This document shows positions 46,529 through 55,531 of a stretch of 64,000 nt of DNA, in pieces (position 1 is the stretch's first letter; the number at the start of each line of letters is the position of its first letter). Source of the DNA: Desulfoluna limicola (GTDB taxonomy: Bacteria; Desulfobacterota; Desulfobacteria; Desulfobacterales; Desulfolunaceae); assembly GCF_021654575.1 (NCBI RefSeq), contig NZ_AP024488.1, positions 2,542,001 to 2,606,000 of the forward strand. The letters run 5' to 3'. Both the position numbers and the translations under genes were made by a program. Below the pieces are notes generated by a model. That model ran no database searches and had not been told where the DNA came from. It saw only the letters and a program-made list of their open reading frames with translations.

Positions 46529-48109
46529 ATGGAACCGGTCTTGATATTCGATACCACCCTGCGTGATGGCGCCCAGGGCGAGAACATCTCCTTTTCACCG
46601 GAAGACAAGATCAAAGTGGCGCAGCGCCTTGATGACATGGGAATCCACTACATCGAAGGCGGATGGCCCGGATCCAACCCGGCAGCCGACCGTTTTTTTC
46701 AGTTGGCAAGGGGCACAGAATTCACCAACGCACGCATCACCGCCTTTGGTTCCACGCGCCGCCAGGGCGTCACTGCCGAAAAGGACGCCAACTTAAACGC
46801 CCTCATCGGGTGCGGTTCCCCGGCCATCACCATCTTCGGAAAGACCTGGGATCTCCACGTGGTGGACATCATGGGCAACACCCTTTCCGAGAACCTGGCC
46901 ATGATTCAAGAGAGCGTGGCCTTTCTCAAGAGCCATGGACGCGAGGTCCTCTACGACGGCGAGCATTTCTTCGATGGCTACAAAGCCAACCCGGAGTATG
47001 CAGTCCAGACCTTGAAGGCCGCCCTTTCCGGCGGCGCTGATTTCGTGGTACTGTGTGACACCAATGGGGGAACACTTCCCCACGAGGTGACCGAGATCCT
47101 CTCCACCGTCAAGGCCGAGCTGGATACGGAGACCGGCAGGGATATTCGAGTGGGGGTCCACGCCCACAACGACTGCAATCTGGCCGTGGCCAACTCCATC
47201 GCGGCTGTTCAGGCCGGAGCCGTCATGGTTCAGGGCACCATCAACGGGTACGGCGAGCGGTGTGGAAACACCGACCTCACCTCCGTGATCCCCATCCTCA
47301 ACCTGAAGATGAAGCGCCCCTGTGTTTCAGAGAAGAACTTGGCGAAACTCAAGCCGCTGTCACGGTTTGTGAGCGAAACCTCCAACATGATTCCCCTGGC
47401 CTCCCGCCCCTTTGTGGGCAAAAGCGCCTTTGCCCACAAGGGCGGAATCCATGTGAGCGCCGTGATGAAAAACCCCGTCTCCTACGAGCATATCAACCCG
47501 GAAGATGTGGGCAACAGGCGCCGGGTTCTTGTCTCCGACCAGGCGGGACGAAGCAACATCGAGTACAAGGCCAAAGAGATGGGCATCGACCTCGACTCCC
47601 CCGCCTTCGATTCCAAACGCATCGTCAGCGAAATCAAGATGCTGGAACAGGAGGGGTACCAGTACGAGGTGGCCGACGGCTCCTTCAAGGTCCTCATGGA
47701 CAAGTTCCTGCTCAAGTACGAGCCGGTCTTTGACCTGGAATCCTTTCGGGTCACCATCGAAAAGGACAAGGACCGCCCCTGCACCTCCCACGCCATCGTC
47801 AAGATGAATGTGGGCGGCGAAAGCGAAATTACGGCTGCGGAAGGCCATGGGCCGGTCAGCGCCCTGGACAACGCCTTGCGAAAAGCCCTGAGCCGGTTCT
47901 ACTCAGAGCTGGAAGAGATGCAACTTGTGGACTTTAAAGTCCGCGTCATGGACGGACGGGGCGGCACCGAGGCCAAGGTTCGCGTCCTCATCGAGTCCCG
48001 GGATGGGGACGATGTCTGGAGCACCATCGGCGTCTCCGAGGACATCATCGAAGCGAGCTTCGAGGCCCTTGCCGACAGTTTCCAGTACAAGCTCGCCAAA
48101 GAGCAGTAG
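46529..48109 (+). CDS. cimA: (R)-citramalate synthase
   Basis: A 526-residue DRE-TIM metallolyase. It condenses acetyl-CoA with pyruvate to citramalate, opening the threonine-independent route to 2-ketobutyrate and isoleucine. Motifs: FDTTLRDGAQGENISFS, GGWPGSNPAADRFF, VLCDTNGGTLPHEV, VGVHAHNDCNLAVANSIAAV and NGYGERCGNTDLTSVIP. A C-terminal LeuA allosteric domain is present (~400-520). The RDGAQGE variant and GGWPGSNP distinguish this CimA type from LeuA, whose gene follows. Confidence 0.88.
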   Translation: MEPVLIFDTTLRDGAQGENISFSPEDKIKVAQRLDDMGIHYIEGGWPGSNPAADRFFQLARGTEFTNARITAFGSTRRQGVTAEKDANLNALIGCGSPAITIFGKTWDLHVVDIMGNTLSENLAMIQESVAFLKSHGREVLYDGEHFFDGYKANPEYAVQTLKAALSGGADFVVLCDTNGGTLPHEVTEILSTVKAELDTETGRDIRVGVHAHNDCNLAVANSIAAVQAGAVMVQGTINGYGERCGNTDLTSVIPILNLKMKRPCVSEKNLAKLKPLSRFVSETSNMIPLASRPFVGKSAFAHKGGIHVSAVMKNPVSYEHINPEDVGNRRRVLVSDQAGRSNIEYKAKEMGIDLDSPAFDSKRIVSEIKMLEQEGYQYEVADGSFKVLMDKFLLKYEPVFDLESFRVTIEKDKDRPCTSHAIVKMNVGGESEITAAEGHGPVSALDNALRKALSRFYSELEEMQLVDFKVRVMDGRGGTEAKVRVLIESRDGDDVWSTIGVSEDIIEASFEALADSFQYKLAKEQ

Positions 48110-48375
48110 CGGCCGCGCACCCCATGTGGTGCATCCGACGATTCTATCCATACTGAAAGGCGGTGTCCCCGCACCGCCACCATCCACCGGGGAGCAGGAG
48201 GCCCCTATCATGAGAGAGGTGATCAAGACCGCAGGACATGCCGCAGGCTCCCTGCGGTCCATGCTTGCAGGGTTTGCATCGTTTTAAACGCAGAAATGCC
48301 ATAATAAAAACGTCAGCATCCCGCCGCACTATGGCGCGATGACCACGCAGCAAACCCATTTCGGAGCACACGACA
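48110..48375. other. cimA-leuA gap with hairpins and a 25-codon ORF
   Basis: GGCGGTG/CACCGCC and CCGCAGG/CCTGCGG hairpins. An ORF from ATG 48210 to TAA 48287 has AGGAGG nine bases upstream. It encodes only two Leu and one Val or Ile each, so it is not a convincing attenuation leader. Confidence 0.35.
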
Positions 48376-49914
48376 ATGAGCAGAACCATCACGATATTCG
48401 ATACCACCTTACGAGACGGCGAGCAGTCACCCGGCGCCAGCATGAACACCGCGGAAAAGCTGCGTATCGCCACCCACCTGGACGCTCTGGGTGTGGATGT
48501 CATTGAGGCGGGGTTTCCCGCATCCTCCATCGGCGACTTTGAAGCGGTCTCCCGCATTGCGGAAACCGTTAAAAATGCCGAAGTGGCAGCTCTCTGCAGG
48601 GCCTCTGCCGGTGACATCGATCGGGCCTGGGAGGCGATCAAAAATGCGGCCAAGCCCCGCATTCATACGTTTATCGCCACCTCGGACATCCACCTGGAGT
48701 TCAAGCTCCGCATGAGCCGTGACGAGGTGGTCAAGCGGGCTGTTGCCGCTGTCACCCATGCACGGCAGTACACGGACAACATTGAGTTCTCCGCCGAGGA
48801 CGGCTCCCGCACCGACCCCGACTTCCTCTGCGAGATCTTCGGTGCGGTCATTGAAGCCGGTGCCACCACCCTCAACCTCCCCGACACGGTGGGGTATGCC
48901 GTGCCCAGCGAGTTCGGCGAGCTGGTACGGTATGTCATGGCCAACACCCCGGGCATCGACAAGGCTACGTTAAGCGTCCACTGCCACAACGACCTTGGCC
49001 TCGCCACCGCCAACACCCTTGCGGCCATCGCCGCCGGAGCAGGACAGGCGGAGGTGACCATCAACGGCATCGGAGAGCGTGCGGGCAACACGGCCCTGGA
49101 AGAGGTCGTGATGGCACTCCACACCCGCCCCGGCACCTACCCGGTAACCACCGGCATCGACACCACCCGCATCGTCGCTACGGGGCGTCTTGTGAGCACC
49201 ATTACGGGCATCATGGTTCAGCCCAACAAAGCCATTGTGGGGGCCAACGCCTTTTCCCACGAGTCGGGCATCCACCAGGACGGCATGCTCAAAAACCCCA
49301 TGACCTACGAGATCATGAAGCCGGAAACAGTTGGCCTCACCACCAACAAGCTGGTACTGGGCAAACTCTCCGGACGATTTGCCCTGCGTTCCCGCCTGGA
49401 GGAGATGCGCTACAACTTAACCGACGAAGAGCTCAACACCGTCTTCGAGAGCTTCAAAGCCCTGGCCGATCGAAAAAAGCAGATCCTGGACGAAGACCTC
49501 GAAGCCCTGGTTACAGACGTCATCCTGCGAAGCCATGAGGTGTACACCCTGGAGTACCTCCACATCACCTCCGGCACCACCGTCTACCCCATGGCCAGTG
49601 TGCGCCTCGGAATCAACGGCAAGGTGCATCAGGGTGCATTTGAAGGCAACGGCCCCATCGACGCGGTATTCAACACCATCGCCAAAATCGCCGGTCGCGA
49701 GCCCGAACTTCTGCGCTTTTCCATCGGCGCCCTCACCGGTGGCACCGACGCCCAGGGCGAGGTGACCGTTCGGATGCAGGAAGGTGAGATGGTCACCCTG
49801 GGCCGCGGTGCTGACCCAGACATCATCACCGCCAGCGCCAAGGCGTACATCAACGGTCTCAATCGGCTTGAGTACTTCAAGTCAAACCCAGTCACCTCCT
49901 GTGACGTGATATAA
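48376..49914 (+). CDS. leuA: 2-isopropylmalate synthase
   Basis: A 512-residue enzyme, the first committed step of leucine synthesis (acetyl-CoA plus 2-ketoisovalerate). Motifs: FDTTLRDGEQSPGASMN, VIEAGFPASS, LPDTVGYAVPSEF, VHCHNDLGLATANTLAAI, NGIGERAGNTALEEVVMAL and FSHESGIHQDG. The C-terminal regulatory domain (~390-500) is complete. leuB, leuC and leuD are not in the window. Confidence 0.95.
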   Translation: MSRTITIFDTTLRDGEQSPGASMNTAEKLRIATHLDALGVDVIEAGFPASSIGDFEAVSRIAETVKNAEVAALCRASAGDIDRAWEAIKNAAKPRIHTFIATSDIHLEFKLRMSRDEVVKRAVAAVTHARQYTDNIEFSAEDGSRTDPDFLCEIFGAVIEAGATTLNLPDTVGYAVPSEFGELVRYVMANTPGIDKATLSVHCHNDLGLATANTLAAIAAGAGQAEVTINGIGERAGNTALEEVVMALHTRPGTYPVTTGIDTTRIVATGRLVSTITGIMVQPNKAIVGANAFSHESGIHQDGMLKNPMTYEIMKPETVGLTTNKLVLGKLSGRFALRSRLEEMRYNLTDEELNTVFESFKALADRKKQILDEDLEALVTDVILRSHEVYTLEYLHITSGTTVYPMASVRLGINGKVHQGAFEGNGPIDAVFNTIAKIAGREPELLRFSIGALTGGTDAQGEVTVRMQEGEMVTLGRGADPDIITASAKAYINGLNRLEYFKSNPVTSCDVI

Positions 49915-49918
49915 AAAA

Positions 49919-50006
49919 GCATGCCCCGGCGTCCAGGGGCTGAGCCCCTGGGCCCCACGGTCGCGAATGCCCCGTCCCCTCGTTCCTCGGGGGCGCCACA
50001 TTCGCT
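49919..50006 (-). repeat. Mosaic repeat copy O (R1 variant)
   Basis: GCATGCCCCGGCG, the palindrome CCAGGGGCTGAGCCCCTGG (R1 with a changed centre, still paired), TCGCGAATG and CCCCTCGTTCCTCGGGG. It begins 4 nt after the leuA stop. Confidence 0.75.
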
Positions 50007-50050
50007 GTTTTATGCGCCCGCAATTGAAATGGTTTTGCAGAGTTTGTAAA

Positions 50051-50115
50051 AAAGCGCCCCCACAGGAGGCGCTTTGCAAATAAAACACAGATCGGGCCGT
50101 CTTCGAACGGCCCCA
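50051..50115. terminator. Two hairpins ahead of ilvC
   Basis: AAAGCGCC/GGCGCTTT (50051-50075) and GGGCCGT/ACGGCCC (about 50095-50115). The first has a T-run only on the minus strand. They could pause or separate ilvC transcription from leuA. Confidence 0.4.
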
Positions 50116-50165
50116 TAACAGCCAATACGGCCAATTTAATCTTTTACGATACGGAGCATCCAAAG

Positions 50166-51632
50166 ATGAACTACTTCAACACCCTTCCCTTACGCCTTCA
50201 ACTGGAACAGCTTGGAAAGTGCAGTTTCATGGACTCGTCTGAGTTCAACGGTGTGGAGAAACTCAAAGGCAAAAAACTCGTCATCGTCGGCTGCGGTGCC
50301 CAGGGCCTCAACCAGGGCCTCAACCTGCGTGACAGCGGCCTTGACGTCTCCTACACCCTGCGTCAGGCAGCCATCGACGAGAAGCGCCAGTCTTACCTCA
50401 ATGCGACTGAGAATGGGTTCCCCGTCGGTACTTACGAAGAGATGCTCCCCACGGCCGACCTCGTGCTCAACCTCACCCCCGACAAGCAGCACACCAACGT
50501 GGTCACCGCGGTCATGCCCCTGATGAAAAAAGGTGCCTGCCTCGCCTACTCCCATGGTTTTAACATCGTGGAAGAGGGCATGCAGGTTCGCGAGGACCTC
50601 ACCGTTGTCATGGTGGCTCCCAAGTCCCCCGGAACCGAAGTACGTGAAGAGTACAAGCGTGGTTTCGGCGTCCCCACCCTGATTGCCGTCCACGAAGAGA
50701 ACGACCCCAACGGCGACGGCCTTGAGATTGCCAAAGCGTATGCCGCCGGAACCGGCGGTGACCGTGCCGGCGTTCTCCTCTCCTCTTTCATTGCCGAGGT
50801 AAAATCCGATCTCATGGGCGAGCAGACCATCCTCTGCGGCATGCTCCAGACCGGATCCATCCTCTGCTACAACAAAATGATCGAAAAGGGGGTCGATTCA
50901 GGCTACGCCAGCAAGCTGATCCAGTACGGCTGGGAGACCGTCACCGAAGCCCTCAAGCATGGCGGCATCACCAACATGATGGATCGACTGAACAACCCCT
51001 CAAAGATAACGTGCTTTGAAATCGCTGAAGATCTGAAAACCATCATGCGTCCCCTCTTCAACAAGCACATGGACGACATCATGGGCGGCGCCTTCTCCGA
51101 AGGCATGATGGCCGACTGGAAAGACGGCGATGCCAAGCTCCTCGGATGGCGTGAAGAGACCGGTCAGACAGCCTTTGAAAAGTCAGTGGCCGGCGACATG
51201 GAGATTACCGAGCAGGAGTTCTTTGATAACGGCATCCTCATGGTTGCCATGGTGAAAGCCGGCGTTGAACTCGCCTTCGAGACCATGGTTGCTGCCGGCA
51301 TCAAGGAAGAGTCTGCCTACTACGAGTCTCTCCACGAGACCCCCCTCATCGCCAACACCATCAGCCGCAAGAAGCTCTACGAGATGAACAAGGTCATCTC
51401 CGATACCGCTGAATACGGTTGCTATCTCTTTGCCAACGCCTGCGTGCCCCTCCTCGAAGACTTCATGAAGGGTGTAGAGACCGACATCATCGGCAAAGGC
51501 CTGGCAGCAGACAACAACGGCGTGGACAACATGGCCCTCATCGAAGTAAACGAGGCCATCCGCAACCACCCCGTCGAAATCATCGGCAAAGAGCTCCGCG
51601 GCTTCATGACCGCCATGAAATCCATTTTGTAG
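50166..51632 (+). CDS. ilvC: Ketol-acid reductoisomerase, class II
   Basis: A 488-residue long-form enzyme, second common step of valine and isoleucine synthesis (NADPH-dependent alkyl migration and reduction). The nucleotide fold [20 protein letters not shown] and the loop [15 protein letters not shown] indicate NADPH. The duplicated knotted domain ([19 protein letters not shown], then [30 protein letters not shown]) gives the class II length, as in enterobacteria. It ends the cluster, followed by two terminators. Confidence 0.95.
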   Translation: MNYFNTLPLRLQLEQLGKCSFMDSSEFNGVEKLKGKKLVIVGCGAQGLNQGLNLRDSGLDVSYTLRQAAIDEKRQSYLNATENGFPVGTYEEMLPTADLVLNLTPDKQHTNVVTAVMPLMKKGACLAYSHGFNIVEEGMQVREDLTVVMVAPKSPGTEVREEYKRGFGVPTLIAVHEENDPNGDGLEIAKAYAAGTGGDRAGVLLSSFIAEVKSDLMGEQTILCGMLQTGSILCYNKMIEKGVDSGYASKLIQYGWETVTEALKHGGITNMMDRLNNPSKITCFEIAEDLKTIMRPLFNKHMDDIMGGAFSEGMMADWKDGDAKLLGWREETGQTAFEKSVAGDMEITEQEFFDNGILMVAMVKAGVELAFETMVAAGIKEESAYYESLHETPLIANTISRKKLYEMNKVISDTAEYGCYLFANACVPLLEDFMKGVETDIIGKGLAADNNGVDNMALIEVNEAIRNHPVEIIGKELRGFMTAMKSIL

Positions 51633-51641
51633 AAAGTGAAA

Positions 51642-51669
51642 GGGGCCGCAAGACGGCCCCGTTTGTTTT
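51642..51669 (+). terminator. Terminator after ilvC
   Basis: GGGGCCG pairs with CGGCCCC, then GTTTGTTTT. Confidence 0.7.
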
Positions 51670-51712
51670 CTACAGACCGCCCCAGGCGGCGGTGGAATGA
51701 GAGCTGATATAA

Positions 51713-51749
51713 AAAAAAGGTGGAACCGTAAAGCGGTTCCACCTTTTTT
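51713..51749. terminator. Strong bidirectional terminator
   Basis: AAAAAAGGTGGAACCG pairs with CGGTTCCACCTTTTTT, loop TAAAG. It separates ilvC from the convergent chalcone-isomerase-like gene. Confidence 0.85.
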
Positions 51750-51847
51750 GTTTTGTGGCTTTCCAAAACGAATTCTGGATAACGTTCACTCAGTAGTCAG
51801 AATGTATCGAGGAACAAGGTCCCACTCGGGTGACAGCTGTTTTACTT

Positions 51848-51935
51848 TGGGCGCAGCCCGTCAGCCAATGTGACCCGCCCGAGGAACGAAGGCTGGGAGC
51901 ATTCGCGGACCTGGGGGGCAGGGGATCATCCCCTG
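51848..51935 (+). repeat. Mosaic repeat copy P (CGGGC hairpin to R1, truncated)
   Basis: GGGCGCAGCCCGTCAGCCAATG, CCCGAGGAACGAAGG, GCATTCGCGGACCTGGGG, CAGGGGATCATCCCCTG. The terminal GCCGGAGGC is absent, and the next bases are the stop codon of the adjacent gene. Confidence 0.75.
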
Positions 51936-52517
51936 CTATCCTGCCTGTCCCAACATGCCGGCCTTCAGGTCTTCCGTGGTGGGCTGGGTCCCGAGCCAGA
52001 TGCCGAAGAGGGCTTTTTTGAACTCAAAGCCTTTCACGATGGCCTTCTTCTCGCCCTGCTTATAAATGCAGGTGCCGGTTCCGGGGATATAGACCATGTC
52101 GTAGACATCGTCCACGCTGATCTTCTCGCTGAAGACGGCCATCATCTCATCAATTTCATTCTGGATGGGAGCGGTATTTCCGTTGGTGGAACGTTCAAAC
52201 CCCTCGCGGGTTGACTTGGACATCTTCTTGGAGCTGATGAGCTTGCTGGTAATGTAAAGACGGATGGCCATGGGAGCATCTGCGCTGATGACGGCTTCGC
52301 CGTCTGCCATCTTCTCGGTCAGAAAAAGAGCCGCCACATAGGGTTCGACCTTTACAAAACCCACTTTCTTTACACGAATACCGGAGCCGTTTAAGACAAG
52401 ATCCACATTTTCAAGCTTGAGTTGTTCCGGAAATTTGACATCCTTGGCGTCCACGGCAAACGCTGTACCGGTTGCAAGGCAAAGAGCCAGAAGCACCATT
52501 GCGATTCGTTTAAACAT
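51936..52517 (-). CDS. Chalcone-isomerase-like domain protein, exported
   Basis: A 193-residue protein with a clear signal peptide (MFKRIAMVLLALCLATGTAFA). 'LVLNGSGIRVKKVGFVKVEPYVAALFL' and 'AIRLYITSKLISSKKMSKSTREGFERS' match bacterial chalcone-isomerase-like proteins, which share the fold but are not known to isomerise flavonoids. A fatty-acid or lipid-binding role has been proposed for relatives. The stop codon abuts repeat P. Confidence 0.75.
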   Translation of the reverse strand: MFKRIAMVLLALCLATGTAFAVDAKDVKFPEQLKLENVDLVLNGSGIRVKKVGFVKVEPYVAALFLTEKMADGEAVISADAPMAIRLYITSKLISSKKMSKSTREGFERSTNGNTAPIQNEIDEMMAVFSEKISVDDVYDMVYIPGTGTCIYKQGEKKAIVKGFEFKKALFGIWLGTQPTTEDLKAGMLGQAG

Positions 52518-52583
52518 AATCCCTCCTGTGAGTTTATGGGTCGGTATGGATTCAGCCCGTAAACCGGGCCGATTCGATGTCCG

Positions 52584-53042
52584 TTACTGCTCTTTACGTG
52601 TCCAGTACTCGTTGCGTCCCAAAAGAGACACCCCGATAAAACCCCGGACCTTCAACTGCGCACCATTTTTCTTCAACTCCATAACGCACTTGTAGGTTTT
52701 TCCGTTGTCCGGATCGTAGATATGCCCGTTCTCCCAATCATTGCCCCCCACATAGGAGATGCCATGGGCCATTGTGATGCCGATGACAGGCTTCTTGGCT
52801 TTTTCAGGATCGGGATTGTTTTTATCAAGGACCGGGGTGCCGTCATCTTCGGTGGCCACCTCTTCTGAAAGCCAGATGATCTTGCCCGCATAGGTCTCCC
52901 CCTCTTTGAAAATCTCAACGAGGGCCTCCTTGTCCTTGGTGTACCACTGGCCCAGAATGGAGTCTGCTGAAATTTCGCTAAACCCCGCCTGAGGCAAGCA
53001 GAAAATAACCAGTAATGCCAAAGCCCAGATACTGCGTTTCAT
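52584..53042 (-). CDS. DUF2147 exported protein
   Basis: A 152-residue protein with a signal peptide ending near QAGFS. 'ILGQWYTKDKEALVEIFKEGETYAGKIIWL' and 'NGHIYDPDNGKTYKCVMELKKNGAQLKVRGFIGVSLLGRNEYWTR' are the family blocks, a small beta-barrel of unknown function. I take the start at 53042 (MKRSIWALALLV), as the longer frame lacks a signal. It lies 66 nt upstream of the chalcone-isomerase-like gene and may be co-transcribed with it. Confidence 0.8.
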   Translation of the reverse strand: MKRSIWALALLVIFCLPQAGFSEISADSILGQWYTKDKEALVEIFKEGETYAGKIIWLSEEVATEDDGTPVLDKNNPDPEKAKKPVIGITMAHGISYVGGNDWENGHIYDPDNGKTYKCVMELKKNGAQLKVRGFIGVSLLGRNEYWTRKEQ

Positions 53043-53123
53043 GAACCCCCCTTTCCCTTGTTTTAAATCGTTAGTGATTTTCGACAACAATCCAAACAAA
53101 AAGACACACGCCACCAAACCTAA

Positions 53124-53148
53124 CTTTGTTTAATCTTTTTAAACAAAG
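53124..53148. promoter_or_regulatory. Inverted repeat upstream of the DUF2147 gene
   Basis: CTTTGTTTAA (53124-53133) and TTAAACAAAG (53139-53148) form a perfect 10-bp inverted repeat about 80-106 nt before the start. It is a plausible regulator site, though a hairpin is also possible. Confidence 0.45.
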
Positions 53149-53207
53149 ATAGGCCTCAAAAGCAAGGATATTTACCGTAACGTGGTTTTGAGTAAAGATG
53201 TGACATC

Positions 53208-53238
53208 AATAAAAAAAGCCGCGTACAAACGCGGCTTT
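53208..53238 (-). terminator. Terminator of pyrD
   Basis: On the minus strand AAAGCCGCGT, TTGT, ACGCGGCTTT, then TTTT. It lies just after the pyrD stop. Confidence 0.8.
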
Positions 53239-53269
53239 CAAGGAAAGGCAATGAAATGTCGCCGGAATT

Positions 53270-54190
53270 CTACACGTCAACGCTCCCGATCAGGTCGTTG
53301 ACGTCGCTGATTCCCTTCTCCTTCATAAAGGCTTCGATACCATCCACCACCTTTTCAGCGGCATCGGGGTACACGAAGTTGGCGGTGCCCACCTGCACGG
53401 CGGTGGCCCCGGCGATTAGAAATTCCACGGCGTCCTCGGCGGTCATGATTCCCCCCATGCCTACGACGGGAATCTTAACGGCTTTTGCAACCTGGTAAAC
53501 CATGCGAATGGCCACCGGCTTCACGGCGGGTCCTGACAGCCCCCCCACCACGTTGGCCAGAAGAGGCTTCCGGGTGTGGATATCTATCCCCATGCCGGTA
53601 AGGGTGTTGATGAGGGAAACCGAATCGGCCCCCTCACCCTCCACGCTTCGAGCAATCTCTGTGATATCGGTAACGTTGGGACTGAGCTTAACCATGACAG
53701 GAAGTGAGGTCCTGGCCCTGACGGCCTTCACCACATCGGCTGCCGCCACAGGATCCACACCAAAGGCAAGCCCACCGGCGCTGACGTTGGGGCAGGAGAT
53801 GTTCACTTCGATGCCGTGAATGCCCTCGACCCCTTCGGATCGTTCAGCAATGGCCGCATACTCCTCAACGGTCTTTCCATAAATATTGATAAAGACCTTG
53901 GTGCTGAAGGGTCTCATCGCAGGCAGCTTCTCTTTGATAAACCGATCGATCCCCACATTCTCAAGGCCAATGGCGTTGAGCATGCCGCAGGAGGTCTCCG
54001 CAATGCGCGGAGGAGGGTTGCCTTTCGAAGGGTGAAGGGAAAGCCCCTTCATGACGACGCCCCCCAGTCGATTGAGGTTAAGCACCTCATCAAACTCCAT
54101 CCCGTACCCAAAGGTGCCCGATGCGGTCATCACCGGGTTGGCGAGGCGTACGCCTCCGATATCCACTGATGTATTCATGGTCTCGCTCAT
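53270..54190 (-). CDS. pyrD: Dihydroorotate dehydrogenase, class 1B type
   Basis: A 306-residue flavoprotein that oxidises dihydroorotate to orotate in pyrimidine synthesis. Motifs: NPVMTASGTFGYGMEF, GLSLHPSKGNPPPRI, GIEVNISCPNVSAGG with the catalytic Cys, VMVKLSPNVTDI and GMGGIMTAEDAVEFLIAGATAVQVGT. The Cys and length fit the 1B class that works with PyrK, which is not in the window. The start at 54190 (MSETMNTSVDI) follows an AAGAGAT site. The longer frame adds unrelated residues. Confidence 0.9.
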   Translation of the reverse strand: MSETMNTSVDIGGVRLANPVMTASGTFGYGMEFDEVLNLNRLGGVVMKGLSLHPSKGNPPPRIAETSCGMLNAIGLENVGIDRFIKEKLPAMRPFSTKVFINIYGKTVEEYAAIAERSEGVEGIHGIEVNISCPNVSAGGLAFGVDPVAAADVVKAVRARTSLPVMVKLSPNVTDITEIARSVEGEGADSVSLINTLTGMGIDIHTRKPLLANVVGGLSGPAVKPVAIRMVYQVAKAVKIPVVGMGGIMTAEDAVEFLIAGATAVQVGTANFVYPDAAEKVVDGIEAFMKEKGISDVNDLIGSVDV

Positions 54191-54402
54191 GATCTCTTTC
54201 GTTTGAATTGATTGTGGCTTGTATGATGGCCCTGAAACACCCGGAGGATGGCCCTCTGGTATGCTGTGAATCCATGGTCGATTATCCAGGTGCGCACTAT
54301 ACCACAGGCAGGCTTCGGGCGACACCCCATAGACAACGCCTCGTCCCAGCCCTATTCGGCTCTATCCATGCCCTATGCCCTCACAAAAGCAAAAAACAAG
54401 GC

Positions 54403-54664
54403 AACTATTCAGCTCAGCATTGCCTCCGGGGGCCCTGCCGGGGGCCAAACTTTTACCTTATCTCACTGTAAGGTTTGACAAACAGGTCTTAAAAGCTATT
54501 CGTCTGCTTCACCGATGTTGGCAAACTATATGGTTCTGGTTTAGCGAGTATGCCGCCTCTTTTCTCTCAGCCCGCAGGGCTGAGAGAAAAGAGGCGGCAA
54601 CCGGATAGTTTTTGCGGAGCTTTTTTCAAAAAGCGACCCGCCGGAGGCATAGCTGAATAGTTAC
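54403..54664 (+). repeat. Mosaic repeat copy Q (L1 to R4, 22-bp perfect stem)
   Basis: Outer GCAACTATTCAGC, GCCTCCGGGGGCC, L1 with CAAACTTTTAC...GTAAGGTTTG, a perfect 22-bp stem (54552-54573 with 54577-54598) around only GCA, the R4 module GCGGAGCTTTTTTCAAAAAGC, CCGCCGGAGGC and GCTGAATAGTTAC. It is the most complete copy. Confidence 0.85.
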
Positions 54665-54705
54665 AAAAAAAGCCGATTCCCTTTGCTATAAGGAAATTCG
54701 GCTTT
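54665..54705 (-). terminator. Terminator of the RluA-type gene
   Basis: On the minus strand AAAGCCGAATTTCC, a loop, GGGAATCGGCTTT, then TTTT. Confidence 0.75.
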
Positions 54706-54745
54706 CATCATCGCACGTCCTCTCATATGTCACACAAGAGAGAAA

Positions 54746-55531
54746 TCACTCTTTGGGCTCGATGGGGGCCTCGGCCATATCGCCTTTGAGAAGCGCTGCC
54801 ATGGCCTCCGGCACACGATACGATGAGGTGACCGTCGCCTTCCCCTGCCCCCCGGGGGGTGTGAAGGTAATAGAACGGGCATGCAAGCCCAGGCGGTCAT
54901 ACCCGAACCTCTCCGCCAGGACGGCCAGGGCACGCTTGGACCCATAGCGCCGATCCCCGGTGATGGGGTGACCGGACAGCTTTGCATGACGACGGATCTG
55001 GTGCTTGCGGCCGGAAAGGGGGCTGCAGCACACCAGAGTGTAGTGCATAGAGCGCGCTTCCACGACAAAAGCGGTTGTTGAGGGCACCCGTTTACCGCTG
55101 CCCGCGGGGTTGGTTCGTCCTCCGGCATCCTTTGCAAGGGGAAGTGTCCACTCCCCCTTCTCAGGCTCCAGCGAGCCGTGAATCAGGGCCACATACGCCT
55201 TCATCACCCGTTTCTCTTCAAACTGGCGCGTCAGGAGCTTTGCCGCCTCTTTGCCAAAGGCAAAGAGCACCACCCCGCTGGTATCACCATCCAGGCGATG
55301 GACGGCATGGACGGTAGGCACCTCTTCTCTCACGATTTGTCTCAAGGCTGTCGGCGCTTCGGCCAGGGTCCGCGTTACCACGGAGACCAGATCTCGTCCC
55401 GGTTCATTGTGAACGGACACACCACAGGGTTTCTCCAAAGCCACCCACCCCTCGCCGCCGTCAAGAACTGAGACCCCAAGAGCCTCTAAGGTCGGCAGAG
55501 GGCCTTTTGCACGATGGGACGTCTTACTCAT
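54746..55531 (-). CDS. RluA-family pseudouridine synthase
   Basis: A 261-residue RNA pseudouridine synthase. The catalytic Asp is in VHAVHRLDGDTSGVVLFA. 'SGRKHQIRRHAKLSGHPITGDRRYG' is the second family block. There is no S4 domain, so the target (rRNA or tRNA site) is not decided. Its start overlaps the end of the upstream GntR-type gene by 8 nt, which suggests co-expression. Confidence 0.85.
   Translation of the reverse strand: MSKTSHRAKGPLPTLEALGVSVLDGGEGWVALEKPCGVSVHNEPGRDLVSVVTRTLAEAPTALRQIVREEVPTVHAVHRLDGDTSGVVLFAFGKEAAKLLTRQFEEKRVMKAYVALIHGSLEPEKGEWTLPLAKDAGGRTNPAGSGKRVPSTTAFVVEARSMHYTLVCCSPLSGRKHQIRRHAKLSGHPITGDRRYGSKRALAVLAERFGYDRLGLHARSITFTPPGGQGKATVTSSYRVPEAMAALLKGDMAEAPIEPKE

Noticed and set aside
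48210-48287. 25-codon ORF as a leu leader peptide
   Set aside because: Has a good ribosome site but few Leu, Ile or Val codons, and no terminator/antiterminator pair could be drawn.
48110-48375. T-box riboswitch before leuA
   Set aside because: T-boxes are known before leuA in some deltaproteobacteria, but no T-box sequence of the GGGTGGNACC type or stem I specifier loop was found here.
51713-51749. T-box-like AGGTGGAACCG sequence after ilvC
   Set aside because: It is simply the arm of a bidirectional terminator between convergent genes.
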